Positions 1 through 6,472 of a DNA stretch of 39,850 nt are shown here, one piece after another. Source of the DNA: Lachnospiraceae bacterium Zagget3 (GTDB lineage: Bacteria > Bacillota_A > Clostridia > Lachnospirales > Lachnospiraceae); the NCBI GenBank assembly GCA_001941025.1, contig MSHE01000021.1, positions 6,311 to 46,160 on the forward strand. The letters are read 5' to 3'. The notes below the pieces were generated by a model. That model was given only the letters and a program-made list of their open reading frames with translations. It ran no database searches and was not told the origin of the DNA. Position 1 is the stretch's first letter. Each line of letters begins with the position of its first letter. Made by a program: the position numbers and the translations under genes.

Positions 1-807
1 CGCTCCATGGAGGATCTGATCGTGGAGGAAGAAGTGTTTATGGAGTCCAGCCGGGACACAAGGAACGCGGTGCCCAACGGTCTGGACTACATCGGTGTCC
101 GCGATTATGAACCCGGCGACCCCATGAAACAGATCCACTGGAAGCTCTCCGCGCATACTCTCAGCTATCTGACGAAGCTCTCGGAGAGCACGCGGCAGAG
201 CGAGTATGTGGTGGCGCTGGACTTTTCGGCGAATGAGGCGGACCGGGAAGAACTGATGGATCTGTATGACGCGCTCATCGAGACGGCGTTTTCCCTGTTG
301 GAGGAGCTCTCCAGGCGGGAAGTGACCTATTCTTTAATCTATCTTGACAAGGATGGAGAACTGCGGCGTTCGGTTCCCAGAGGAAGGGAAACGGATATGG
401 AGTTTATCCGCCGCTTCGGGCTGATCACGCCGGATCCGGATCCGGACTATACGGACGGCGCCCGGATCGTGCAGGAGGAGGCGGGCATGCCGAACCGGAG
501 CACGAACCTGCTCGTCTGTTCGTCCCGGGTGACGACGGATCTGATACAGGAACTGATCAGTGTCAAGCAGCAGAGACGGAGTCCGGAGCTCTATCTGATC
601 TATCCGGAGCGCTTAACGCAGCGGGAGAGAGAGGATCTGACGGCCCCTCTGCGCCTGTTGGATGAGGCGAAGATTCCCTGGCATCCGGTCTCGACAGCGG
701 TAAACCTCCAGAAAGAGGAAGACACTTCCGAACAGCCGTCTGAGCAACAGACCCCTGAACAGCCTTCCGGCGATTTCACGGTGAAAAACGAGGAGGGCGA
801 GGCATGA
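1..807 (+). CDS. DUF58 domain protein (5' end outside window)
   Basis: The reading frame is open to base 1, so the N-terminus is missing and the Met at base 7 is probably internal. About 266 C-terminal residues remain. Near residue 35 is the DUF58 signature, RDYEPGD followed by IHWK, then a VWA-like Rossmann stretch beginning VVALDFSANEA, where a MIDAS-type metal site is only partly conserved. The last 30 residues are Glu/Gln/Pro-rich and probably disordered. DUF58 proteins are usually encoded with a MoxR AAA+ ATPase and a transglutaminase-type membrane protein and are thought to act in envelope assembly or stress, but their biochemical role is not settled. The stop overlaps the next start (ATGA), so the two are translationally coupled. 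The expected moxR would lie upstream, outside the window. Confidence 0.85.
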   Translation, partial: RSMEDLIVEEEVFMESSRDTRNAVPNGLDYIGVRDYEPGDPMKQIHWKLSAHTLSYLTKLSESTRQSEYVVALDFSANEADREELMDLYDALIETAFSLLEELSRREVTYSLIYLDKDGELRRSVPRGRETDMEFIRRFGLITPDPDPDYTDGARIVQEEAGMPNRSTNLLVCSSRVTTDLIQELISVKQQRRSPELYLIYPERLTQREREDLTAPLRLLDEAKIPWHPVSTAVNLQKEEDTSEQPSEQQTPEQPSGDFTVKNEEGEA

Positions 808-2117
808 GGGACTATCTTCGATATCAATTCTGGGATTGGATCCTGTGCACTCTGATCAGCATCGGGCTTAGCATGAACGTCCTCTCCGGCTTTATCATTG
901 ACGATCTGGATCAGAGAGTGCCGATGCTGATCGTGGTGAGCGCCGTGATCTCGTTTGTGTGCCTGCTTGCCGCGTACAACCGCGCGTCCTCCATCGCGGG
1001 GATCATCGCGGGGGTGGTAGTTGCGGTCATCCTTCTGGTCATCAGCTGGCGCAGCGATACGTTTATCAACGATGAAAACAACGAGACACAGATCTTTTAT
1101 ATTGTCGCGGTCCTGATGGCGCTGGCGGTCTTCCTCGTCTGCCGGTGGAGAGCGGGGATCATCGTGCTGTTCCTGGCGGGCAATGTTGTGTGCGCGGGAG
1201 CTTCGTTTTTGGAGTTTCCCTGCAGGCTGTGGGCGTATATCCTGTTTTTGGCGGCCTGCGCGGCGATTTTCTTCTATCGCACGTATGTCCGCTCCGTTCT
1301 GAAGTCCCGTTCGGGGAAAGTGCGCTTTAAAGGGTTCATGCTGCAGAATATGTGCGTCGTTTTGGTCGCGCTCCTTCTTACCTGCGGAGTCTATTACGGG
1401 ATCATACGGCCGATCGATCCGCCGACGGATGATCTGACGCTCATACAGAGGATCATGAGCTTTGAACTGCTGGAAACCCTTGGCGTGTCCACCACCCGGA
1501 CCGTCCTGGATCAAAACCGGTATTCGACACAGGAGCCGGAAGAGGACCGGACGACGAGGGAAATGGAGGAGAGCCGGGAGGAAGAGATCGAAGCCGGACA
1601 GAATCTGCCGGAGGATACCGAAGAGCAGGATATGGGTACGGAGCTTGACACCGCGCCGGATCAGACCACCCTCGCGCAGGCGATCAGCTATGCGCTGAAG
1701 CATTTCTGGTGGGTCTGGGTCATCGTCATCGCCGCGATCATCGTGTTCCTGATCCTGCTGCGCAGAATCCTTCGCAAGCGGTGGCTGGCTACGATCGATG
1801 GTCTTTCCAGGGAGGACGGAGTCTACAATCTGTATCGGTTCTTCCTGTTCGGCATTGCGAGGAGCGGATATAAACGGGCGCCGAACCTGACGCTGGAGGA
1901 GTTCTGGGAGCTCCGCAAAAATCAGCTGAGCAAATTTGATACGGACGGGGTGGACTTCGGCCAACTGACCGAAACCTACCGGAAAGTGTATTTCGGCCGA
2001 CAGCCCGTATCCGAGGAGGAGTACGCGGATTACCTGACGTATTATAAAGGATTCCACCGGCATGTGCGCAAAGAAGGCGGTTTCTGGAGATATCTGATCT
2101 TGTACTTCAGGTTGTAA
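804..2117 (+). CDS. Polytopic membrane protein, TgpA/DUF4129-like, without transglutaminase core
   Basis: This 437-residue protein has about seven hydrophobic segments in the first 205 residues. An acidic Glu/Asp/Thr-rich extracytoplasmic-type stretch follows (about 225-290), then one more membrane segment (about 298-320) and a soluble C-terminal domain. That domain has the LTLEEF, YRKVYFG and YADYL pattern seen in DUF4129-like tails of TgpA-type proteins. In the usual DUF58-linked partner a transglutaminase-like domain with a Cys-His-Asp triad sits between the membrane bundle and the last helix. Here that interval is only about 90 residues and shows no such domain. The start overlaps the DUF58 stop by 4 bases, so the two probably work together at the membrane. 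Family assignment rests on architecture and context. Confidence 0.6.
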   Translation: MRDYLRYQFWDWILCTLISIGLSMNVLSGFIIDDLDQRVPMLIVVSAVISFVCLLAAYNRASSIAGIIAGVVVAVILLVISWRSDTFINDENNETQIFYIVAVLMALAVFLVCRWRAGIIVLFLAGNVVCAGASFLEFPCRLWAYILFLAACAAIFFYRTYVRSVLKSRSGKVRFKGFMLQNMCVVLVALLLTCGVYYGIIRPIDPPTDDLTLIQRIMSFELLETLGVSTTRTVLDQNRYSTQEPEEDRTTREMEESREEEIEAGQNLPEDTEEQDMGTELDTAPDQTTLAQAISYALKHFWWVWVIVIAAIIVFLILLRRILRKRWLATIDGLSREDGVYNLYRFFLFGIARSGYKRAPNLTLEEFWELRKNQLSKFDTDGVDFGQLTETYRKVYFGRQPVSEEEYADYLTYYKGFHRHVRKEGGFWRYLILYFRL

Positions 2118-2125
2118 ACACAGTT

Positions 2126-2179
2126 TCTGAGAGGCGTGCTCAGAGAGAAGCAATTTGTGAGATTATATAACTATATAAT
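2126..2179 (+). promoter_or_regulatory. Possible promoter region of moeA-like gene
   Basis: The short gap before the MoeA-like gene turns AT-rich. A perfect -10-like TATAAT lies at 2174-2179 inside an inverted repeat TTATATA-AC-TATATAA (2163-2178). No convincing -35 box is present at 16-18 bp. A weak hairpin, TCTGAG/CTCAGA (2126-2144), precedes it but has no T-tract, so it is not a clear terminator. The promoter call is tentative. Confidence 0.35.
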
Positions 2180-2206
2180 AGGAAAGAAGAAAGGGAAGGT
2201 ATTATT

Positions 2207-3571
2207 ATGAGCCAAGATAACCAGGAAGAGAAAGAACGCAGAAAAGAGCAAGGCCCAGGCGGACCCGGCGGTCCGGGTGGCCCGAAAGGCCCTGGCGGTC
2301 CGGGTGGTCCGGGTGGTCCCGGCGGTCCGGGCGGTCCGGGTGGTCCGGGCGGCCGCGGCGGTCCGGGAGGCTCTCCGTGGCAGAGCCCGGAAGAGAAGAA
2401 CGCGCTCTCCAGAGGGGCAATTCTGGATCTGGTATTTTCCCGCTGGAAACCCGAGCGGCAGGAGGAGTGTGTTCCGCTCTCGGAGGCATACGGGAGGATC
2501 GTCTCCCGGGATGTGTGCTCTATCAATACGCTTCCGATCGTGCGCGCCTCGGCGATGGATGGCATCGCGGTGCGCTCGGCCGATTTTGCGGACGGGGCGG
2601 AACCGGACACCAGCAGCTGGGAGCTTGGGAAAGACTATGTGCGCGCGGACACCGGGGATGATTTCCCCGACGAATTCGACGCGGTGATCCGGATCGAGCA
2701 GGTCAAGATCACGGATGAGGGTGTCCGCATTAAGGTCCGACCGGGAGAAGTAAAGCCCGGCCTTGGGGTACGCCCCGCCGGCAGCATGATCAAGGAGGGC
2801 GATCTGATCCTTTCGAAAGGATACCGGGTCACGTCCTATCGTCTGGCAACGCTGGCCACGGGAGGCGTGAAGGAAGTGTGGGTTGTCAAAAAACCGGTGC
2901 TTACCTTTATCCCCACCGGGAGCGAGCTGATCCCCGTCGGGCAGGAGCCGCAGCGCGGAGAAAATATTGAGGCGAACGGCCTGATGCTTACCGAAATGGT
3001 CCGGGAATGGGGCGGCGAGATGGTCTGTGCCCCGATCGTAAAGGACCAGTTGGAGGAGATGGAAGGAGCCCTTATGAAGGCCGTGGAGTCCTCCGACGTC
3101 GTAGTCATCGGCGGCGGGTCCTCCAAGGGATCCGAGGATCTGGCCATTCCGCTTCTTAAAAAACACGGCGAGGTGCTGCAGCACTATGCGTGCAGCGCGC
3201 CCGGAAGGCCGATGTCGGTCTCCCTGGTAAACGGGACCCTGGTGATCAACATGCCGGGACCGACCATGGCGGCGCTCGCGGTGTCCGACTGGACGCTGCG
3301 GCCGATCATTGGGCGCTGTCTGCATGAGAAGGGGAACCCGGAAGTGATGATCGACGCGATCCTGGAGCAGGAGCTTTCGAGCCCGCCGTTTATGGAGATC
3401 TACACGCGGGTGATCGTGACAAGGCGGAAAGGCCGCTACTTCGCGCGTCCTCTCACGAGAGAGGCATCGACACTGGACGGTGTCGGGCGCTGCAACGGAA
3501 TCCTGGTGACGGAGCTGGGAAGAAACGGATACCAGGCAGGCGACCGGGTGAAGGTGCGTCTGCTCGTATAG
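2207..3571 (+). CDS. moeA: MoeA-type molybdopterin molybdotransferase with Gly-Pro-Gly repeat N-terminus
   Basis: MoeA enzymes insert molybdate into adenylylated molybdopterin in the last step of molybdenum cofactor synthesis, in the cytoplasm. The body (about residue 60 to 454) carries MoeA marks: [10 protein letters not shown] near residue 107, a PTGSEL stretch opening the molybdopterin-binding domain, [12 protein letters not shown], and APGRPM followed by NMPGPTMAA. The normal family start corresponds to about residue 63 ([12 protein letters not shown]). Ahead of it is a charged 15-residue head and then an unbroken run of Gly-Pro-Gly triplets (residues 16-55). ATG 2207 follows a GGGAAGG ribosome site, and there is no Met between the repeat and the enzyme, so the repeat is translated. 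A strong terminator follows. No other cofactor gene is nearby. Within the window the likely beneficiary could be a molybdenum formate dehydrogenase linked to the 3' operon, which is inference. Confidence 0.85.
   Translation: MSQDNQEEKERRKEQGPGGPGGPGGPKGPGGPGGPGGPGGPGGPGGPGGRGGPGGSPWQSPEEKNALSRGAILDLVFSRWKPERQEECVPLSEAYGRIVSRDVCSINTLPIVRASAMDGIAVRSADFADGAEPDTSSWELGKDYVRADTGDDFPDEFDAVIRIEQVKITDEGVRIKVRPGEVKPGLGVRPAGSMIKEGDLILSKGYRVTSYRLATLATGGVKEVWVVKKPVLTFIPTGSELIPVGQEPQRGENIEANGLMLTEMVREWGGEMVCAPIVKDQLEEMEGALMKAVESSDVVVIGGGSSKGSEDLAIPLLKKHGEVLQHYACSAPGRPMSVSLVNGTLVINMPGPTMAALAVSDWTLRPIIGRCLHEKGNPEVMIDAILEQELSSPPFMEIYTRVIVTRRKGRYFARPLTREASTLDGVGRCNGILVTELGRNGYQAGDRVKVRLLV
2252..2371 (+). repeat. 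Collagen-like Gly-Pro-Gly coding repeat
   Basis: About 13 in-frame triplets with Gly at every third position, mostly Gly-Pro-Gly, with one Lys (residue 27) and one Arg (residue 50). At DNA level it is a degenerate 9-bp unit of the type GGTCCGGGT, very GC-rich and prone to length change by slippage. It encodes residues 16-55 of the MoeA-like protein. Confidence 0.9.
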
Positions 3572-3605
3572 CGGCCGCTTATAGAATAGAAACAAAACGG
3601 TTTGG

Positions 3606-3633
3606 AATCGCCGGCGAAAAGCCGGCGATTTTT
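3606..3633 (+). terminator. Intrinsic terminator after moeA
   Basis: Perfect 10-bp stem AATCGCCGGC / GCCGGCGATT with a GAAAA loop, running into a T-tract. It lies about 35 bp after the moeA stop and isolates that gene from the SDR-MFS operon. Confidence 0.9.
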
Positions 3634-3639
3634 CACATG

Positions 3640-3670
3640 TAGTATCAAAATGGTTAGCTAGTATCAAAAT
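3640..3670 (+). promoter_or_regulatory. 12-bp direct repeat, possible activator/operator sites
   Basis: TAGTATCAAAAT occurs exactly at 3640-3651 and again at 3659-3670, a 19-bp period (close to two helical turns). The pair sits just upstream of the predicted promoter of the SDR gene, which suits a dimeric or tandem-binding regulator. The regulator is not identifiable here. Confidence 0.55.
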
Positions 3671-3679
3671 AGTGCGTAC

Positions 3680-3717
3680 TTGTTTTTCAATTTTTATTGT
3701 ATTAAAATAAATACAAT
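3680..3717 (+). promoter_or_regulatory. Promoter with overlapping palindromic operator (SDR-MFS operon)
   Basis: A candidate promoter is TTGTTT (3680-3685), 17-bp spacer, TAAAAT (3703-3708). The -10 lies inside a perfect inverted repeat ATTGTATT-N6-AATACAAT (3696-3717), the shape of a TetR- or MarR-type repressor operator. A repressor bound there would block polymerase directly. No regulator gene is adjacent. Confidence 0.55.
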
Positions 3718-3771
3718 CTTATTTTTGTAATCGGTTTACGTGCCAAAAAAGTGTAAGGAGGAAGGAAAAAA

Positions 3772-4572
3772 ATGGGTAGTTTCAGTGGGAAAACAGTAAT
3801 TTTGACAGGCGGCGGCTATTCGGTGCTGCCGGACGGACGCTGCGGCGCGATCGGATATGGAATTGCCACGGCATTCGCGAAAGAAGGGGCGAATCTGACG
3901 ATCACGGGCCGTAACGTAAAGAAGCTGGAAGATGCGAAAGCGGCATTGGAGAGCGAGTATGGCAACAAGGTGCTGATGATCCAGGCGGACGTGGACAACT
4001 CGCCGGAGGCGATCGAGCGGGTCCAGAGCGTGGTGGATCAGACCGTTGCGGAGTTCGGACAGATCGATTGTCTGATCAACTGCGCGCAGGCGTCTTCCCC
4101 GGGCGTACCGCTGATCGAGACGACCGTGGAACAGTTTGACCTGTCGGTCTATACGGGATTGTATGCTGTATTCTATTATATGAAAGCCTGCCATCCCTAT
4201 CTCAAACAGACACATGGTTCGGTCATCAACTTCGCGTCCGGCGCGGGCCTGTTCGGCAATGCCGGTCAGACCGCATACGCGGCGGCGAAAGAAGGCATCC
4301 GCGGGATCAGCCGTGTGGCGGCGACCGAGTGGGGCCCCGACGACATCAATATCAATGTGATCTGCCCGCTGGCATGGACAGCTCCTTTAGACAAGTTCTC
4401 CCATGAGAATCCGGAAGCGTTCAAGGCCAACGTGCACATGCCCCCGATGGGACATTACGGCGATCCCGAAAAAGAGATCGGCCGGGTCTGCGTCCAGCTG
4501 GCCTCCCCGGACTTTAAGTATATGTCCGGCGAGACGATCACGCTGGAAGGCGGCATGGGACAGAGACCGTAA
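3772..4572 (+). CDS. Short-chain dehydrogenase/reductase (SDR family)
   Basis: A 266-residue NAD(P)-dependent oxidoreductase of the classical SDR fold, expected in the cytoplasm. The catalytic residues are Ser156, Tyr169 and Lys173 (YAAAK), and the C-terminal ITLEGGMG closes the fold. Two departures stand out. The nucleotide loop reads TGGG, then about nine extra residues, then GAIGYGIA, so the usual TGxxxGIG turn is interrupted, closer to enoyl-reductase-like SDRs. The usual NNAG motif is NCAQ (LINCAQAS). AGGAGG precedes ATG 3772. The substrate cannot be read from sequence; steroid, bile acid or aromatic substrates are all possible. Only 35 bp separate it from the exporter gene behind it, so the pair is probably one operon under the operator-rich promoter at 3680-3717. 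Confidence 0.88.
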   Translation: MGSFSGKTVILTGGGYSVLPDGRCGAIGYGIATAFAKEGANLTITGRNVKKLEDAKAALESEYGNKVLMIQADVDNSPEAIERVQSVVDQTVAEFGQIDCLINCAQASSPGVPLIETTVEQFDLSVYTGLYAVFYYMKACHPYLKQTHGSVINFASGAGLFGNAGQTAYAAAKEGIRGISRVAATEWGPDDININVICPLAWTAPLDKFSHENPEAFKANVHMPPMGHYGDPEKEIGRVCVQLASPDFKYMSGETITLEGGMGQRP

Positions 4573-4607
4573 TCGTTTTTTAAACCAGCAGGGGGAGGGT
4601 TGAAAAA

Positions 4608-6284
4608 ATGGCTGTTGCAATTTCCGAACAGATATCACCGAGAAAAAGAATGTTAATCTTTCTGGATATCATGATCGCCATCATCGGGATCACGTTCCTG
4701 TTGACGGCGATGAACATCGCGCTGCCCACGATGAAAGAAATACTGGGCGTCAGCGATTCGATGGGGCAGTGGCTGATCAGCGGCTATTCGCTGGCTATGG
4801 GCATGGCGATGCCGCTTACGGCGTTTTTGATCCACCGGATCAAAACGAAGAGACTGTATATCGTAGGGATCGTCATCTTTCTCATCGGCCTGGTCATCAC
4901 GCTGATCGGAAATGTCTTCGTGATCGTAATGATCGGACGGGTCCTCCAGGGCGTCGGCGCGGCGATCCTGATGTCGATGGTGCAGGTGATCATCCTGACG
5001 ATCTATCCGCCGGATCAACGCGGCAAAGCGATGGGCAACTACGGTCTGGCGATGGGCGTAGCGCCGATCATCGCGAGCCTTATCACCGGAATGATGGTGC
5101 AGTATATCAGCTGGAGATCCATCTTTATCCTTGCCGCGATCCTGATGGTAGTCTCCCTGATCATGGCTCTTGTCGTACTGGACAATGTGCTGGATACGAT
5201 ACCACAGAAGTTCGATACGCTATCCTTTATCATCTGTCTGCTCACGTTCGGCGGCATCACGTTGGGGATCGGCAACCTGTTCTCCTACGGGATTAAGAGT
5301 ATCTCCACCTGGCCGGTGCTCGCGGTCGGGATCGTTGCCGCGATCATCCTGGTGATCCGGCAGTTTCGAATGGAGACCCCGTTCCTGGATCTGAAAACCT
5401 TCAAGAGCACACAGTTTGCCATCGGCGTGATCGGTGTCTGCATGCTGTGTCTGATCTCCCTGGGCAAGGGCGTGATCATTCAGCAGTATTACCAGTCGGT
5501 GTTGGGAATCGTACCGACCATCGCGAGTATCCTGGTGATACCGGGCGCGATCATCAACGCGATCGTCAGTCCGTTCGGCGGGAGGATCTATGATAAGCAT
5601 GGCATACGGACGATATTCATCATATCGTCGATCATCCTGTTTATCGGCTGTATGGGCATGGTATTTGCCGGTTCAAACGGGACAGTGTCGACGGTCGTGG
5701 CGACGATCTTCTACTCGTCGCAGAGTATCGGGCTGGGGCTATTGCTAATGCCGCTGCAGACCTGGGCGACGGCCGGGGCCGGGGAAGGAAAAGTCGTCGA
5801 CGGGACGGCGGTCCTGGCTTCGATGCGTACCCTGGCCAACTCCAACGGTGTCGTGATCGCGACGGGCATCATGACTGTCTTCGCCGGCAGAATGGCTGCC
5901 AAGGGCGGCGATATCGTGGCGCAGTATGAGAGGGGCGTCAGCAGGACCTTCCTGTACATGGCATTGCTCTCCGCCGCGCTGTTCGTCCTGGCCATTATCT
6001 TCGGCAAGAAGAAGCAGGAGCAGAAAGTGACGGCGGCCGCGGGAGCGGCATCCGCTTCCGGAGAAGCCGCGGAGCAGGTCTCCGCGTCCGAAGACGCGAT
6101 TGAGGACCAGGCTTCGGAGGCAGTCGGGGAAGCCGAGGAGGCGGTGCCCCCTGACGCGACCGAGGAACAGCTCGAAGAAGAGGCCGAAAAAGAAATCGAG
6201 GAATTTAAGGAAGAAATGACGGAGAAAGCCGAGGAGGCAAAGAAAGCCGCCGAGGAAGAGAAACCTCCGGAGGCGGAGAAATAA
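4608..6284 (+). CDS. MFS transporter, DHA2-type 14-helix family, with acidic C-terminal tail
   Basis: The first 465 residues contain about 14 membrane helices. MFS motif A-like and motif C-like elements are visible (GRVLQGVGAAILMSM; MGNYGLAMGVAPIIASL), typical of drug:H+ antiporter-2 exporters. The last 90 residues are a hydrophilic Ala/Glu-rich tail (about 466-558) with many EE and KAAEE repeats, probably cytoplasmic and helical or disordered, which is unusual for the family. A very strong ribosome site (GGGGGAGGG) precedes ATG 4608. It is probably co-transcribed with the SDR gene, suggesting export or uptake of the SDR substrate or product. No terminator stands between its stop and the clpB promoter, although the leader palindrome of clpB could stop read-through. 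Confidence 0.85.
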   Translation: MAVAISEQISPRKRMLIFLDIMIAIIGITFLLTAMNIALPTMKEILGVSDSMGQWLISGYSLAMGMAMPLTAFLIHRIKTKRLYIVGIVIFLIGLVITLIGNVFVIVMIGRVLQGVGAAILMSMVQVIILTIYPPDQRGKAMGNYGLAMGVAPIIASLITGMMVQYISWRSIFILAAILMVVSLIMALVVLDNVLDTIPQKFDTLSFIICLLTFGGITLGIGNLFSYGIKSISTWPVLAVGIVAAIILVIRQFRMETPFLDLKTFKSTQFAIGVIGVCMLCLISLGKGVIIQQYYQSVLGIVPTIASILVIPGAIINAIVSPFGGRIYDKHGIRTIFIISSIILFIGCMGMVFAGSNGTVSTVVATIFYSSQSIGLGLLLMPLQTWATAGAGEGKVVDGTAVLASMRTLANSNGVVIATGIMTVFAGRMAAKGGDIVAQYERGVSRTFLYMALLSAALFVLAIIFGKKKQEQKVTAAAGAASASGEAAEQVSASEDAIEDQASEAVGEAEEAVPPDATEEQLEEEAEKEIEEFKEEMTEKAEEAKKAAEEEKPPEAEK

Positions 6285-6303
6285 ATTGCATTTTTTGAAA
6301 AAA

Positions 6304-6330
6304 TTAGCACTCGGGCTTGACGAGTGCTAA
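6304..6330 (+). promoter_or_regulatory. CIRCE element (HrcA operator)
   Basis: An exact TTAGCACTC-N9-GAGTGCTAA inverted repeat, matching the canonical CIRCE consensus. HrcA repressor binds this site at normal temperature and is released on heat stress. It overlaps the clpB promoter, so clpB is predicted to belong to the HrcA regulon in this organism. Confidence 0.95.
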
Positions 6331-6345
6331 TTTTTGTGGTATAAC
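6317..6345 (+). promoter_or_regulatory. Sigma-A promoter of clpB
   Basis: TTGACG (6317-6322), 17-bp spacer, TATAAC (6340-6345). The -35 lies within the CIRCE spacer and right arm, so HrcA would occlude polymerase. Predicted transcription start is near 6352, giving a leader of about 120 nt. Confidence 0.85.
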
Positions 6346-6388
6346 TATTACAGAAGATGATAGTACCTACGATACGGGGAAATCGACA

Positions 6389-6426
6389 GTTGGGAAAAAC
6401 GGATGCGCGCATCCGTTTTTTCCAAC
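6389..6426 (+). terminator. Near-perfect 38-nt palindrome in clpB leader, terminator-like
   Basis: Two 19-nt arms meet without a loop at 6407/6408 and match at 18 of 19 positions. The core GGATGCG/CGCATCC is followed by six T residues within the right arm (6416-6421), the form of an intrinsic terminator. It lies between the clpB promoter and start codon. It may terminate read-through from the MFS gene, attenuate clpB, or act as a structured leader. Confidence 0.65.
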
Positions 6427-6472
6427 GTCCGACCCGGTATCGTTTTGGATAGAAGAGAAGGAGGATACGGTT

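Noticed and set aside
600..2153. 517-residue open frame on the minus strand opposite the first two genes
   Set aside because: It mirrors two well-supported plus-strand genes that overlap by ATGA; its translation is low-complexity and rich in Arg/Asp/His with no recognisable domain.
2171..3667. 498-residue minus-strand open frame opposite the MoeA-like gene
   Set aside because: It runs through the Gly-Pro-Gly repeat as Arg/Thr-rich noise and the terminator; the plus strand carries a clear MoeA.
6317..6472. N-terminal extension of clpB to an earlier start
   Set aside because: It would be translated from the CIRCE and promoter region and through the palindrome, and 52 extra residues do not fit ClpB; ATG 6473 has a good ribosome site.
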